From assembly GCF_009915765.1 (NCBI RefSeq), contig NZ_JAABLQ010000001.1, forward strand, positions 248,001 to 312,000: a stretch of 64,000 nt of DNA. The letters run 5' to 3'. This DNA is from Pannonibacter sp. XCT-53 (GTDB lineage Bacteria > Pseudomonadota > Alphaproteobacteria > Rhizobiales > Stappiaceae). This document shows positions 36,027-47,100 of the stretch, one piece after another. The translations under genes were made by a program, and so were the position numbers. A model generated the notes under the pieces. It saw only the letters and a program-made list of their open reading frames with translations, did not search any database and was not told the DNA's origin. Numbering within the stretch: the first letter of the stretch is position 1; the number at the start of each line of letters is the position of its first letter.

Positions 36027-36180
36027 GACGCCCCGATGGCAGACGCCCCGATAGCAGACGCCCGGCCGCCTTCAAGCCGGGCGCAGGCTCCACGCCGGGA
36101 CGATCCGGCGCTGTCCGCTTCTGGCAAGTTCGGGCCGGCGCTTGCTGGGTCTGGCCGGTTCTGGCCGGTTCTGGCCGGGG
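36027..36180. repeat. Two short tandem repeats after the GNAT gene
   Basis: A 15-bp unit (GACGCCCCGATGGCA) is repeated from 36027 to 36056 with a partial third copy, and a 10-bp unit (CTGGCCGGTT) occurs three times at 36151-36180. Both lie in the gap between convergent genes, just before the HlyU-family stop codon. Confidence 0.85.
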
Positions 36181-36195
36181 CCGACCGCTCGGGGG

Positions 36196-36486
36196 TCAGC
36201 GGAAGATGCCGTCGCCCTGCTGGTCGATCATGCTGCGCGCCTTGCGCAGCATGAAATCGGCTGCCTCGTCACGGCTCGGCAGCTGGTCGGCACGGATGAA
36301 GACATGCTCCCTTGCCTCGCCGTCGACTTCCTTGAGGATGCGTCCGGCGATCTGCCACTGGCCCCCCGCCTGACGCGGTTCCGCCAGGATGAGGAAGCCC
36401 TTGTAATCCTCCTGGGCGGCAGGGCCTTCCGGCGCCTTGGGGCCGCTTCCCTTGAACAGTGAACCGAGCAGCTTGCCGAGCATCAT
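36196..36486 (-). CDS. HlyU-family protein
   Basis: A 96-residue protein matching the HlyU family. The core is DYKGFLILAEPRQAGGQWQ, then AGRILKEVDGEAREHVFIRADQLPSRDEAADFM (split across residues 45-79) and the tail KARSMIDQQGDGIFR. In Vibrio, HlyU-type proteins activate haemolysin genes; in rhizobia this small family is widespread and its role is not settled. Two adjacent ATG codons are possible starts. It is 59 bp downstream of tdk on the same strand. Confidence 0.8.
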   Translation of the reverse strand: MMLGKLLGSLFKGSGPKAPEGPAAQEDYKGFLILAEPRQAGGQWQIAGRILKEVDGEAREHVFIRADQLPSRDEAADFMLRKARSMIDQQGDGIFR

Positions 36487-36545
36487 GTGCGTCCTTGATC
36501 CGGGAACGACGGGAAGAAATCAGGCCGGTCGCCCGGCCCGGGCCC

Positions 36546-37145
36546 TCAGGCCGGCTCACCCGGCCCGCGCCCGAGGTCACGGTCGACCCAGTGGCGGCGG
36601 CACAGGGAAACATAGGCATCTTCCCCGCCGATGACCACCTGCTCGCCTTCCTCCACGATCCGGCCGGAGCCGTCAAGCCGTGCGACCATGGTTGCCTTGC
36701 GGCCGCACCAGCAGATCGTCTTGATTTCCTTGAGACTGTCGGCCAGGGCCAGCAGCGCCTGGCTGCCCGGGAACAGCTTGCCCTGGAAGTCGGTGCGCAG
36801 GCCGAAGCACATCACCGGCATGCCGAGCCGGTCGGCCGCCCGGGCCAGCTGCCAGACCTGCGTCTCGCTCAGGAACTGGGCCTCGTCGACAAACACCGCA
36901 TCGACCGGCGTCGCCTCATGGGCCTGACGGATGTGTTCATAGAGATCGTCGCCCGGGCGGAAGATGTCGGCCGGTGAGGACAGTCCGATCCGCGACGCAA
37001 TGCGGCCGATGCCCGCCCGGTCATCGACGGCGGCGGTCATCAGCAACGTGCGCATGCCGCGCTCGACGTAGTTGTAGGACGCCTGCAGCAGCACGGTCGA
37101 CTTGCCGGCGTTCATCGACGAATAGTTGAAGTAGAGCTTGGCCAT
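36546..37145 (-). CDS. tdk: Thymidine kinase
   Basis: A 199-residue type II thymidine kinase that phosphorylates thymidine to dTMP. The P-loop SSMNAGKST lies at residues 9-17, the [14 protein letters not shown] stretch near 90 carries the catalytic Glu, and the zinc region [17 protein letters not shown] near 145 and the lasso-loop [17 protein letters not shown] near 172 are present. Chosen start [11 protein letters not shown] is the family N-terminus. It sits inside the block between pgsA and uvrC. Confidence 0.93.
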   Translation of the reverse strand: MAKLYFNYSSMNAGKSTVLLQASYNYVERGMRTLLMTAAVDDRAGIGRIASRIGLSSPADIFRPGDDLYEHIRQAHEATPVDAVFVDEAQFLSETQVWQLARAADRLGMPVMCFGLRTDFQGKLFPGSQALLALADSLKEIKTICWCGRKATMVARLDGSGRIVEEGEQVVIGGEDAYVSLCRRHWVDRDLGRGPGEPA

Positions 37146-37328
37146 GGGCTGTCCGGCTTGCAACGGGAAGGCGGCAAAGAATCGCCGCCGGTCTGGCGCT
37201 ACTCTTGCCGCTCGGGACGAGGGGCTCAATGCGCCAGCCGGCCGCGCCCGTCTTTGCTGTGGATCTCCGCTCCTCGTCGGGCCCCTAGGCCCGGATGCCC
37301 GTCGCCAGAGACCGGTCGCCAGCCTGTG

Positions 37329-38444
37329 TCAGGGCAGTTGCAGATCGGCGATCAGCGGCACATGGTCGGACCCGACATCCGGGCCGAGCGTGACGCTGCG
37401 GATCTCCACATCGGGGGAGACCGCGATGTGATCGACAGCGGAGCCGAGGAACCAGCTCAGGCGATAGTCGAAGAAGAAGCGGGTGATGACGGGCATGAAG
37501 GTCGGGAAGCGGGTCTTCAGGCCACCGGCCTCCAGCAGCTGGCTGAAGTGGGCCGACCAGGGCGACATGTTCCAGTCGCCTGCCAGCAGCACCGGGCCCT
37601 GACCCTCGCGCCGCAGGGCGGCGAGCGTCAGGCCGAGCGTGGCATAGTAGTTTTGCCGGGCCTCGAAGCGGCACGGCGAGCGCGGGCTTTCCGGATGCAG
37701 GGCGACGAAGGTGACGGGCTTGCCCTTCACGTCGAGGGTGATGCGCAGGATCTCGCGCTCGCCCCACCGCCCCGCGCCGCAGACATCGCCGACCGGGATG
37801 CTCTCGCTCGACAGGATCGGATAGCGCGAGAAGAAGGTGATGCTGCCGAGCGTGCCGATCACATGGGTGCTGAAATAGGGCCCGAGCCCGACCAGCGGCC
37901 CTGTCTCCTTGCGGACCTTCTCGCGGTATCGCAGCTGCTGGCGCCAGTTGGTCTCCTGGAACACGAGCACGTCCGCGTTCAGGCTCTCCAGATAGGCCAT
38001 GAACTCGGCGTCGCCGAGATAGCGCATCTCGAGATTGATCGAGACCACCCGGAAGGGCTGGCCGTCCGGCTGGCGGGCCAGATCGCTCTCCCCGGCGCGG
38101 CCGATGGCCAGCACCGAGGCGGTGCGCAGCGCCGTCAGCACGGTGCTGCCGGCAAGGGCTGCGAGCGCCACGGCGGCCACGCCGGCAAAGACGGTGCGGC
38201 GCAGGCGCCGGCCGGCGAGGACCCGGCACAGGGCCGCCCCCAGCAGCGCCAGCCCGCCACAGCCGATCAGCTGCGGCAGGAAGAAGCTCATGTTGTCGGC
38301 AAACCAGAAGTCCGAGGCGACGAATGGCATCAGCGCCAACGCGCCCATGCCGAGCGCGACGATCGCGCCGCCCCAGGCCGCCAGCCGGAACAGGCCGCGC
38401 AGCAGGCGGCGGAAACGCGACGGGGAAGCCGCCAGGGTGTTCAT
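37329..38444 (-). CDS. Membrane-anchored endonuclease/exonuclease/phosphatase family protein
   Basis: A 371-residue protein with three hydrophobic segments in the first 110 residues and a C-terminal EEP domain facing, by this topology, probably the periplasm. The domain shows FRVVSINLEM near residue 130, LNADVLVFQETNW near 158 (metal-binding Glu), PVLLAGDWNMSPWS near 285 (Asp-x-Asn) and the final GSDHVPLIADL (catalytic Asp-His pair). Such proteins may be nucleases, phosphodiesterases or lipid phosphatases; the substrate is unknown. An upstream ATG (38471) would add nine residues. Confidence 0.85.
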   Translation of the reverse strand: MNTLAASPSRFRRLLRGLFRLAAWGGAIVALGMGALALMPFVASDFWFADNMSFFLPQLIGCGGLALLGAALCRVLAGRRLRRTVFAGVAAVALAALAGSTVLTALRTASVLAIGRAGESDLARQPDGQPFRVVSINLEMRYLGDAEFMAYLESLNADVLVFQETNWRQQLRYREKVRKETGPLVGLGPYFSTHVIGTLGSITFFSRYPILSSESIPVGDVCGAGRWGEREILRITLDVKGKPVTFVALHPESPRSPCRFEARQNYYATLGLTLAALRREGQGPVLLAGDWNMSPWSAHFSQLLEAGGLKTRFPTFMPVITRFFFDYRLSWFLGSAVDHIAVSPDVEIRSVTLGPDVGSDHVPLIADLQLP

Positions 38445-38517
38445 CAGATCTCGGTCTCCGGCCTCACGCATGCTGCGGCGCAGCGCAACTCCCCCGCCGT
38501 CTCCTTAGCATGGCGCG

Positions 38518-40560
38518 TCAGTCGTGGAAATGATCGTAGATGAGGCGCGCGACGGTCTCGGAGATGCCCTGCACCGCCATCAGATCCTCGATCCCGGCCT
38601 TGGAGACCGCCTTGGCCGTGCCGAAATGGCGCAGCAGGGCGCGCTTCCGGGTCGGGCCGATGCCGGCGATGTCGTCGAGCGGATTGCGGGCGATGTCCTT
38701 CTTCCGCTTGGCGCGGTGGGTGCCGATGGCGAAGCGGTGCGCCTCGTCGCGCAGGCGCTGGACGAAATAGAGCACCGGGTCGCGCTCCGGCAGCATGAAG
38801 GAGGGCCGCCCCTCCATGAAGAATTTCTCGCGCCCGGCGTCGCGGTCCGGCCCCTTGGCGATGCCGACCAGCGGAACGTCGGTGATGCCGAGCCCGGCAA
38901 GGATCTCGCGCACGGCGTTGAGCTGGCCCTGGCCGCCGTCGATGAAGACCAGGTCCGGCCAGGCCGGCATGTCCTGCGCCAGCCCGGCATCCGCCTCGCC
39001 GTCATCCTCCAGGTCCGGCGCGACCGGCTGTCCCGCGTCGGAGGAGACCGTGTCGGCAGCCTCCAGCGGCGAGCGGGCGTGATCCTTCAGCAGGCGCGTG
39101 AAGCGGCGGGTCAGCACCTCCCGCATCATGCCGTAGTCGTCGCCCGGCGTCAGTCCCTCGGACTTGATGTTGAACTTGCGGTACTGGCCCTTGGCGAAGC
39201 CCTCCGGCCCGGCCACGATCATGCAGCCGACCGCATTGGTGCCCATGATGTGCGAATTGTCATAGACCTCGATGCGGCGCGGCGCGGCCGGCAGGCCAAA
39301 GACCTCCGCGACGCCCTCCAGCAGCCGGGCCTGGCTGGAGGTTTCCGCCAGCCGCCGGCCGAGCGCCTCGCGCGCATTGGTCAGCGCGTGATCGACCAGA
39401 TCCTTCTTCTCGCCCCGCTTCGGCGCGGCGACCTCGACCTTGTGGCCGGCCCGCTCGCCGAGCGCGGCCGCCAGCAGATCCTGATCCTCCACCGCATGCG
39501 ACAGGAGGATCAGCCGCGGGGCCGGCTTGTCGTCGTAGAACTGCGCGAGGAAACTCTCCAGCACGGCAGCCTCGTCCAGCGACTTGTCGGCCTTGGGGAA
39601 ATAGGCGCGGTTGCCCCAGTTCTGCCCGGTGCGGAAGAAGAAGACCTGGACGCAGCTCTGCCCGCCCTCCTGGTGGATGGCCACCACATCGGCCTCGTCG
39701 ACCGTCTGGGGGTTGATGCCCTGATGCGACTGGATGTGCGACAGGGCGGCGAGGCGGTCGCGGTAGACGGCGGCATGCTCGAAGTCGAGCCGCTGCGACG
39801 CGGCCTCCATCAGCCCCGCCAGTTCCTGCTTCACGAGCTGGCTGCGCCCGGACAGGAAGGCGCGCGCCTCGGCCACCAGGCCGGCATAGTCCTCCGGCGT
39901 GGTCTCGCCCGTGCAGGGGCCGGCGCAGCGCTTGATCTGGTAGAGGAGGCAGGGACGCGAGCGGTTCTCGAAGTAGCTGTCGGTGCAGTTGCGGATCAGG
40001 AACGCCTTCTGCAGCGCGTTGATCGTGCGGCCGACGGCGGTCGCCGAGGCAAAGGGACCGAAATAGTCGCCCTTGCGCCGTCGGGCACCGCGATGCTTGA
40101 CGATGGCCGGGGAGGCATGATCGCCCGTGATCAGGATATAGGGAAACGACTTGTCGTCCCGCAGCAGCACGTTGAACCGGGGGCGCAGCCGCTTGATCAG
40201 GTTGGCTTCCAGCAGCAGGGCTTCGGTTTCCGTGCGCGTGAGCACGAACTCCATCGCGGCCGTCGACATGATCATGCGCATGATCCGGTTCGACTGGCCC
40301 TGCAGGCGGGTGTAGCTGGTCACACGCTTTTTCAGGCTGCGGGCCTTGCCCACATAGAGCACGTCGCCGTTCGCATCGAGCATGCGATAGACGCCCGGCC
40401 CCATCGGCAGGCGCTTGACCACATCGGCAATGACCTCCACGCCGACGATGCCGGGTGCGGTCTCGACCTCCGCCGGCAGGAAGGTAACGGCGGGCTGGAC
40501 GGTTTCGACGATTTCCTCAGCCTCTTCGGGCGTGTCGGAGCGGGAACGGCTGGCGGACAT
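38518..40560 (-). CDS. uvrC: UvrABC system protein C
   Basis: A 680-residue excinuclease subunit that cuts on both sides of a DNA lesion in nucleotide excision repair. The GIY-YIG domain starts [20 protein letters not shown] near residue 54, the UVR motif follows near 250, the RNase H-like endonuclease domain carries [19 protein letters not shown] near 420 and [12 protein letters not shown] near 540, and a helix-hairpin-helix pair ends the protein ([26 protein letters not shown]). An acidic insert of about 40 residues near 500 ([20 protein letters not shown]) is extra compared with E. coli. The N-terminus before the GIY-YIG domain is also long. Confidence 0.95.
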   Translation of the reverse strand: MSASRSRSDTPEEAEEIVETVQPAVTFLPAEVETAPGIVGVEVIADVVKRLPMGPGVYRMLDANGDVLYVGKARSLKKRVTSYTRLQGQSNRIMRMIMSTAAMEFVLTRTETEALLLEANLIKRLRPRFNVLLRDDKSFPYILITGDHASPAIVKHRGARRRKGDYFGPFASATAVGRTINALQKAFLIRNCTDSYFENRSRPCLLYQIKRCAGPCTGETTPEDYAGLVAEARAFLSGRSQLVKQELAGLMEAASQRLDFEHAAVYRDRLAALSHIQSHQGINPQTVDEADVVAIHQEGGQSCVQVFFFRTGQNWGNRAYFPKADKSLDEAAVLESFLAQFYDDKPAPRLILLSHAVEDQDLLAAALGERAGHKVEVAAPKRGEKKDLVDHALTNAREALGRRLAETSSQARLLEGVAEVFGLPAAPRRIEVYDNSHIMGTNAVGCMIVAGPEGFAKGQYRKFNIKSEGLTPGDDYGMMREVLTRRFTRLLKDHARSPLEAADTVSSDAGQPVAPDLEDDGEADAGLAQDMPAWPDLVFIDGGQGQLNAVREILAGLGITDVPLVGIAKGPDRDAGREKFFMEGRPSFMLPERDPVLYFVQRLRDEAHRFAIGTHRAKRKKDIARNPLDDIAGIGPTRKRALLRHFGTAKAVSKAGIEDLMAVQGISETVARLIYDHFHD

Positions 40561-40632
40561 GGGTTCGATCGCTGGCGGCGGCACCGGTTGCGGCGCCGCG
40601 AATCTGATGACGGACTGGCCCGACTATAGCGG

Positions 40633-41403
40633 CTATTCGCCAACCCCCACCACATCCGCCGTTTCCCAGGCCAGATGCTGGCCACCGTCAAGCGCCAGCA
40701 TCTGGCCGGTGACCGAGCGGGCCTGCCAGAAATAGCGGACGGTCGCGCCGAATTCCTCCGGGGCCGGGCCGCGGCGCAAGAGCACCGCCTCCTGCTGGCG
40801 GCGGAAGTCGTCCTCCGTCTGCCGCTCGTTGCGGAAGCTCGGGCCAGGGGCAATGGCATTGACGCGGATCCGGGGCGCAAGGGCCTGTGCGGTCATCCGG
40901 GTGGCCTCCCACAGCGCTGCCTTGGACAGAGCGTAGGACATGAACTTCGGGGTGGGCTTCCACACCCGCTGGTCGATCAGGTTGACCACGAGCCCCTCGG
41001 CCTCCGGCGGCAGCGCCGCAGCGAAGGCGTCCGTCAGGAACAGCGGGGCCTTGACGTGGATCGCGTAGTGCCGGTCGAACCGGTCCTCGTCCAGCGCGCC
41101 CATCTCGTCGGGCTCGAAGATCGAGGCATTGTTGATCAGGCAGTGCAGCGGGCCAAGCGCTTCGCCCGCTTCGGCGACGAGCCGGCCGGCGGCCCCCGGG
41201 TGAAGCAGGTCGCAAACGATCACGGCGACGCGACACCCGGCTGCACGCAGCTCCTGGGCCAGCGCCTCGGCCTTGTCCGCAGAGCGGTTGGCGTGAAGCG
41301 CAAGGCTCCAGCCTGCGGCCGCCAGGTCGCGCGCCATGGCGGCGCCGATGCGGCTCGAGGCCCCGGTGATCAGGGCCGTGGCAGTCGATGGGGTCATCTG
41401 CAT
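40633..41403 (-). CDS. SDR-family oxidoreductase, pteridine-reductase-like
   Basis: A 256-residue short-chain dehydrogenase. The cofactor motif is TALITGASSRIGAAMARDLA with the Arg-Ile-Gly variant seen in FolM and pteridine reductases, followed by an NADPH-type ANRSADKA. Other elements are CLINNASIFEPDEM near residue 88, the catalytic Tyr-x3-Lys in SYALSKAAL near 157, and the late AIAPGPSFRNERQ. The usual catalytic Ser region reads VNLIDQRVWKPTPK, which is also FolM-like. It may reduce dihydrobiopterin or dihydrofolate; this is an inference. It lies 72 bp upstream of uvrC on the same strand. Confidence 0.8.
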   Translation of the reverse strand: MQMTPSTATALITGASSRIGAAMARDLAAAGWSLALHANRSADKAEALAQELRAAGCRVAVIVCDLLHPGAAGRLVAEAGEALGPLHCLINNASIFEPDEMGALDEDRFDRHYAIHVKAPLFLTDAFAAALPPEAEGLVVNLIDQRVWKPTPKFMSYALSKAALWEATRMTAQALAPRIRVNAIAPGPSFRNERQTEDDFRRQQEAVLLRRGPAPEEFGATVRYFWQARSVTGQMLALDGGQHLAWETADVVGVGE

Positions 41404-41764
41404 CTTTCTTGTGTGCCGGGACCTGAAGCCTGCGGTCCGGGCACGCGTCTTGTATAAGCGCTATACGGCGGCTGCAGGGGTGCTGGATCAGTGGCCGGGT
41501 CGCGGAATTCAGGCGCCTGCCGGGCCCGGGCGCAGGTCCCGCGCGGGGCGTCTCCCGGCCTGTTCGGGCAGCGTTAACCATGAGCTAACCATGCCCAATT
41601 TTACCTCCGTTGCGCCACGGTTTTTCCTCATTCCGCTAATCATTCAGACATAAACGGCGCTCATATCTGGGTACGGGTGAGGATGGGGACAGCCGCCGCA
41701 CAGCGGCGCATGGCGTGCTCCTCTTCCGGGTACCGTTGTATTTTGTAACAGTAATGCGTGGAGC
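41404..41764. other. Promoter region between the SDR gene and the outer-membrane protein gene
   Basis: No gene is seen in this 361-bp divergent gap. The right part is AT-richer, with the near-repeated words GTTAACCATGAGC / GCTAACCATGCCC around 41571-41592 and a TTGTATTTTGTAACA stretch near 41733. It should contain the promoter for the highly expressed porin-like gene. Confidence 0.45.
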
Positions 41765-42445
41765 ATGATCATGAAGAGTCTTGCAGCAGCCGGCGCCTCC
41801 CTCGCCGTTCTCGCCGCTCTCTCGGGCCAGGCAATTGCGGCTGACCTTCCCCAGTCTTCCTTCCCGGCAAACGACTACAGCGCGCCGGTCGACAGCTCGC
41901 GGTTTGACTGGTCGGGGTTCTATTTCGGTGGCAACCTGGGCTGGAGCTGGGCCGAGTTCTCCCACCGCTCCAACCCGACCGGCAAGTTCAACGCCCGCGG
42001 TGACGGCGTCACCTTCGGCGTGCATGGCGGCTACAACCACGAGATCTTCCCGAACTTCATCGCCGGTGTCGAAGCCGACCTGCAGTATGCGGATCTCGAG
42101 AAGCGCCGTTCGTCCAACAACGTCAGCGTTCGCGCCAGCTCCAACTGGAACGGCAGCCTGCGCGGCCGCCTCGGCGTGACCTTCGACCGCTTCATGGTCT
42201 ACGGTACCGGTGGTCTGGCCATCGCCGACCTGACCGTCCGCGCTCCGACCGGCAAGCACGACGCCACCCAGCTGGGCTGGACCGTCGGTGCGGGCGTCGA
42301 GGGCGCCGTGACGGACAAGGTCACGGCCCGTCTCGAGTACCTCTATGCCGACTACGGCCGCGACAGCTTCAACCTGGGTCCGGTGCGCTACCGCACCGAG
42401 ACGACCACGTCGACGCTGCGCGCAGGTGTCAGCTACAAGTTCTGA
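41765..42445 (+). CDS. Omp25/Omp31-type outer-membrane beta-barrel protein
   Basis: A 226-residue outer-membrane protein. A signal peptide (MIMKSLAAAGASLAVLAALSGQAIA) precedes an eight-stranded barrel of the opacity/Omp25 type: DWSGFYFGGNLGWSWAEF near residue 45, FGVHGGYNHE, FIAGVEADLQYADLE, LRGRLGVTFDRFMVYGTGGLAIADL, GWTVGAGVEGAV, ARLEYLYADYG, and the terminal aromatic motif ending in Phe (LRAGVSYKF) recognised by BAM. Brucella homologues are major surface antigens. Codon use is strongly biased and the gene has its own strong terminator, both consistent with high expression. Confidence 0.93.
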   Translation: MIMKSLAAAGASLAVLAALSGQAIAADLPQSSFPANDYSAPVDSSRFDWSGFYFGGNLGWSWAEFSHRSNPTGKFNARGDGVTFGVHGGYNHEIFPNFIAGVEADLQYADLEKRRSSNNVSVRASSNWNGSLRGRLGVTFDRFMVYGTGGLAIADLTVRAPTGKHDATQLGWTVGAGVEGAVTDKVTARLEYLYADYGRDSFNLGPVRYRTETTTSTLRAGVSYKF

Positions 42446-42471
42446 GCCGCATACCGGCACGGACTTTCCTG

Positions 42472-42508
42472 AAGCCCGGCGACCCTGTCGCCGGGCTTTG
42501 CCTTTTTT
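42472..42508 (+). terminator. Strong rho-independent terminator of the outer-membrane protein gene
   Basis: AAGCCCGGCGAC (42472-42483) and GTCGCCGGGCTT (42487-42498) form a 12-bp stem with a CCT loop, followed by TGCCTTTTTT. It lies 26 bp after the stop codon. Confidence 0.95.
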
Positions 42509-42612
42509 GGTCGCGATAAGTTGTCCTGCCAATTCAACACTTTGCCTTCGCAGCCGGACGGCTGCCGATGTAAGGTCGGCCCGACGCGCCACGGACAGGA
42601 GGGAGTGACGGC

Positions 42613-44100
42613 ATGCGATTTGTCCTGCGCAGCATCATGGGCTTCGGACTGTTTGCCGTGATGGTCTGTGCGATCGGCTATGGTGTCTACCACCTCCATG
42701 CGGCCGCCACGGCCCCGCAGGAGACCCGGTCGCGCCCGCCGGCCGAACGCAGCTTCCTTGCCAACACCGCCACCTTCGAGGATGTAACAGTAACGCCGGA
42801 GATCACGGCCTATGGCCAGATCCGCAGCTGGCGCACGCTGCAGCTGCGGGCCTCGTCCGACGGCCAGCTGGTCGAGATGTCCGAACGCTTCCGCGATGGG
42901 GCGCAGGTGAAGGCAGGGGACGTGCTGCTGCGGATCGATCCGGCGGAGGCCACCTCGCGGCTGCTCGATGCCCGCGCCAATCTCTCCGATGCCCGCTCCG
43001 ACAAGGACGAGGCCGAGGAAGCCATCGTCGCGGCCGAACGGGAGCTGGAGGCGACGCGCAAGCAGGTGGAGCTGCGCAAGCAGGCGCTCGAGCGCCAGCG
43101 TCAGCTGATGGACAAGGGCTATTCCACCATGGCGCTGGTGGAGCAGGAACAGCTCAGCGTCGCCGCGATCGAGCAGGCCCTGAACAACCGTCTGCAGTCC
43201 GTGCTGTCGGCCCGCAAGCGGATCGAACGCAGCGACTTTGCGCTCAAGCGCGCCGAGGTGGCGCTGAAGGATGCCGAGCGCATCCTGGCCGAGACAACGG
43301 TGACCGCGCCCTTCGACGGCATTCTCGACACGGTCGGCGTGACGCTGGGCCGCCGGGTGTCGCCGAACGAGGAACTCGCCAACCTGATCGACCCGACAGC
43401 CCTCGAGGTGCGCTTTTCCGTGTCGACCGAGCAGTTCTCGCGGCTTCTGGGCAGCGACGGCCAGCTCCTGCCGCAGCCTGTCAGGGTCATCCTGACGCTT
43501 GGCGAGCGCCGCATCATCGCCGAGGGGCTGCTGGAGCGCGTGGCCGCCGTCGTGGGAGAGGGCGAGGCGGGGCGGACCCTCTTTGCAAGTCTCGACGTGG
43601 GCACCGACACGGTGTTCCGGCCGGGCGACTTCGTCACGGTCGAGATCGAGGAGCCGGCCTTGTCGCAGGTGGCCGTCGTGCCGGTCAGTGCCGCAACCGA
43701 GGACGGTCGGCTGCTGGTCGTGGGCGCCGACAACCGTCTGGAGGAAATCCAGGCCCGGGTGTTGCGGCGCAGGGGCGACGAGCTGATTGTCGCCGGCGTT
43801 CCTTTCGGACGCGAGTATGTCCGCGAGCGCCTGCCGCAGCTCGGCAGCGGCATCCGCATCGAGCGCCGCCAGCCGGCCGGTGCGGCCGCGCCGGTCGCGC
43901 AGGCTCCGGGTGCGCCGTCCACCGCCGAGGGCGAGATGGTCCGGCTCGAACCGGAACGGCGGGCCGCATTGCTTGCGCAGCTCGCCGCGAGTGCCATGCC
44001 CGATGACCGCAAGGCGCGGCTGATCGAGGCGCTCAACCAGCCCGAGGTCTCCCGGGCGCTGGTCGAGCGGATCGAGGCCCGCGCCGGGCGGAGGGGCTGA
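42613..44100 (+). CDS. RND efflux periplasmic adaptor subunit (MFP family)
   Basis: A 495-residue membrane-fusion protein linking the RND pump to an outer-membrane channel. An N-terminal helix (residues 8-30) anchors it. The lipoyl halves are near 66-110 (YGQIRSWRTLQLRASSDGQL) and 228-245 (VTAPFDGILDTVGV), with a coiled-coil hairpin about 115-215 between them and beta-barrel domains after. A C-terminal extension of about 75 residues with a Pro/Ala linker and helices is longer than in AcrA. A strong ACAGGAGGGAG ribosome binding site precedes the ATG. The pump gene follows after 2 nt. Confidence 0.92.
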   Translation: MRFVLRSIMGFGLFAVMVCAIGYGVYHLHAAATAPQETRSRPPAERSFLANTATFEDVTVTPEITAYGQIRSWRTLQLRASSDGQLVEMSERFRDGAQVKAGDVLLRIDPAEATSRLLDARANLSDARSDKDEAEEAIVAAERELEATRKQVELRKQALERQRQLMDKGYSTMALVEQEQLSVAAIEQALNNRLQSVLSARKRIERSDFALKRAEVALKDAERILAETTVTAPFDGILDTVGVTLGRRVSPNEELANLIDPTALEVRFSVSTEQFSRLLGSDGQLLPQPVRVILTLGERRIIAEGLLERVAAVVGEGEAGRTLFASLDVGTDTVFRPGDFVTVEIEEPALSQVAVVPVSAATEDGRLLVVGADNRLEEIQARVLRRRGDELIVAGVPFGREYVRERLPQLGSGIRIERRQPAGAAAPVAQAPGAPSTAEGEMVRLEPERRAALLAQLAASAMPDDRKARLIEALNQPEVSRALVERIEARAGRRG

Positions 44101-44102
44101 CG

Positions 44103-47100
44103 ATGCGCAGTCCCGGCGGCGAACGGTTCGGTTCCGTCCTCGACTACATGGTCCGGCATGGCACGGCGGCCAACCTGCTGCTGATGATCATGCTGCTGGC
44201 CGGGATCTACGCCGGCCTGCAGATCCGCACCCAGTACTTCCCCGATGTCGTCAACGAGACGATGACCGTCACCGTGCGCTGGTCCGGGGCGGGGCCCGAG
44301 GACATGGATCGCGGCGTCGTCGAGGTGCTCGCGCCGCCGCTGCTCGCCGTCGAGGGGGTGGAAGAAGCCCAGTCGGTGGCCCGGCAGGGCACGGCAACGC
44401 TGACGCTGACCTTCGAGGCGGGCTGGGACATGTCCCGGGCCTCGGAAGACGTGAAGGCTGCCGTCGACCAGAGCCGCGCCAACCTGCCGACCGGGTCCGA
44501 GCTGCCGGATGTGGCCCGGGGCGGGTTTCGCGACCGGGTGACCAATGTGGTCATCTACGGTCCCGTCGACCTGGACCAGATCGCCCGCCTGTCCGATGAC
44601 CTTCAGAGCCGGCTGTTCCGCGCCGGCGTGACACAGGTGACGGTGCGCGGCGTGGCGGATCCCGTCATCCGGGTGATGGTGCGCGAGGCCGATCTCATCC
44701 GGCATGACCTGACCCTGCAGGATGTGGCCGATGCCATCGGCACGGAGGCCGAATCGGCCCCGGCCGGCTCGATCGGCAATGGCGCTGCGCGGCTGCGCAC
44801 CGGCTCGGACCGCCGCAGCGAGACCGATCTGGGCGACATCCGCATCCGCGCGCCTGCCGGTGGCGAGGCGCTGGTGCTGCGGGAGGTCGCCAGCATCGAG
44901 ACCGAGGGGGCCGAGCGCGGCATCGCCTTTTTCCATGAGGGCCAGCCGGCGGTGGTCCTGCGCGTCGACCGCAATGCCCAGGGCGACACGATCAAGATCC
45001 AGGGCGAGGTCGAACGGGTCATCGAGGAGATGCGGCCGACCCTGCCGTCCGGGGTCGAGATCGTCCTGACCGAGACGCGCACCCGGGAAATCATCGACCG
45101 GCTGAACATCCTGATCGAGAACGGCATCGGCGGCCTGCTGCTGGTCCTGTTGTTCCTGTTCCTGTTTCTCTCGGCGCGCACCGCCTTCTGGGTCGCTGCC
45201 GGCATTCCGGTGGCGATGGCGGCCACCATCGGCCTCATGTACGCGTTCGGCATGACGCTGAACATGATGTCGCTGTTCGCGCTGATCATCTGTCTCGGCA
45301 TCGTGGTGGATGATGCGATTGTCGTCGGCGAGCATGCCGACCATCTGGGCAAGCAAGGTTATGGCCCGGCGGAGGCCGCGTCGCTTGCGGCCCGGCGCAT
45401 GACCGCACCGGTGATTGCCGCCTCGCTGACGACGATCATCGCCTTTGCCGGGCTTGCCGCCGTCGACGGGCGGTTTGGCGCCCTGATCCAGGACATTCCG
45501 ATTGTCGTCGCCATCGTGCTCCTGGCGAGCCTGGTCGAATCCTTCTTCATCCTGCCGGCGCACATGCGTCATGCCATCGCCGCAGAGCAGCGCAAGCCGT
45601 CCTGGTTCGACTGGCCGAACCGCGTGTTTAGCCGCGGCTTCGACTGGTTCGTTGCCCGGCTGTTCCGCCCCTTCATGCGGCTGGTGGTACGCCTGCGCTA
45701 TCCGGTCCTCGGGGGCAGCATCATGGTGCTGCTGCTGTCGGCCAGCCTCTATGTCGACGGCACAGTGCCCTGGCGCTTCTTCAACTCGCCCGAGCGCGCC
45801 GTCGTCTCCGCCAACGTGGCCATGATGCCGGGTGCGCAGCGCGACGACACCAAGGCCATGCTGCGCGAGATGGAGCGGGCGCTCACCGTCGTGAACGACC
45901 GCTATGCGGAGCAGCATGGCACGGCACCGGTGGTCTTCGCGCTGACCCAGGTCGGCGGCAGTTCCGGCTGGGGCTTCCGCGCCGGCGAAACCAAGGACCC
46001 GGACCAGCTCGGCTCCATCGACATCGAGCTGATCGATCCGGACCTCAGGCCCTATTCGGCGCAGCGCTTCCTGTCGGACTGGGAGAAGGAAGTGGTCGCA
46101 ACGCCATTGCTGGAGACCCTGTCCCTGCGCGGCGGCCGGTCCGGGCCCGGCGGGCAGGCCATTGATGTCCGGCTGCGGGGGGGCACGGCGGACACGCTTA
46201 AGGCAGCGGCGGAAGAGCTGAAGCGCCAGCTTGCGGTGCTGCCGGGTGTCGGTGCGCTGGAAGACACGATGGCCTTCGACAAGACCGAGCTGACGGTGCG
46301 GCTGACCCCGCGCGGCGAGGCGCTGGGCTTCCGCTCCGACCAGATCGCCCGGGAATTGCGCAACCGTCTCGAGGGCATCGAGGTCGTCGAGTTTCCGCTC
46401 GACCGGCGCACCGTCACGATCAAGGTCAACATGCCGGATGAGGAAACCCATTCGGCCTTCCTCTACCAGACCCGGATCAAGTCGCCGGGCGGCAGCTACG
46501 TGGCGCTGAGCGAGGTGGTCACCATCGAGGCGGACTACGGCTTCTCCTCTGTCCGGCGCGAGGACGGGCTGCGCACGCTGAGGGTCACCGGCGACATTTC
46601 CGAGGATGACCCTTCCGCCGCGGCCGAGGTCACCCGGGCGCTGCGCGACCGCATCCTGCCGGAGATCGCCAGCGGTTTCGGCATCGAGACCGAGCTCGGG
46701 GGGCTGGCGGAGCAGGAGGACGCGTTCCTTCAGGATGCCCTGCTTGGCCTCGTCCTCTGTCTTGCCGGGATCTATCTGACGCTGGCGTGGATCTTTGAAT
46801 CGTGGACGCGGCCGATCATCATCATGCTGGTGATCCCCTTCGGCGCGGTCGGCATGATCTGGGGGCACCATGTCCACGGGCTGCCGCTGTCGATGTTCTC
46901 CATCATCGGCTTCATCGGCATGGCCGGCATCATCATCAACGACTCGATCGTGCTGGTGACGACCATCGACGAGAACAGGGCCCGGCGTCCCTTCCTCGAG
47001 GCGATCGTCGACGGTGTCTGCGACCGCCTGCGGGCGGTGATCCTGACCACGGCGACCACGGTCTTCGGCCTTGCGCCGCTCCTGTTCGAGACGAGCCGGG

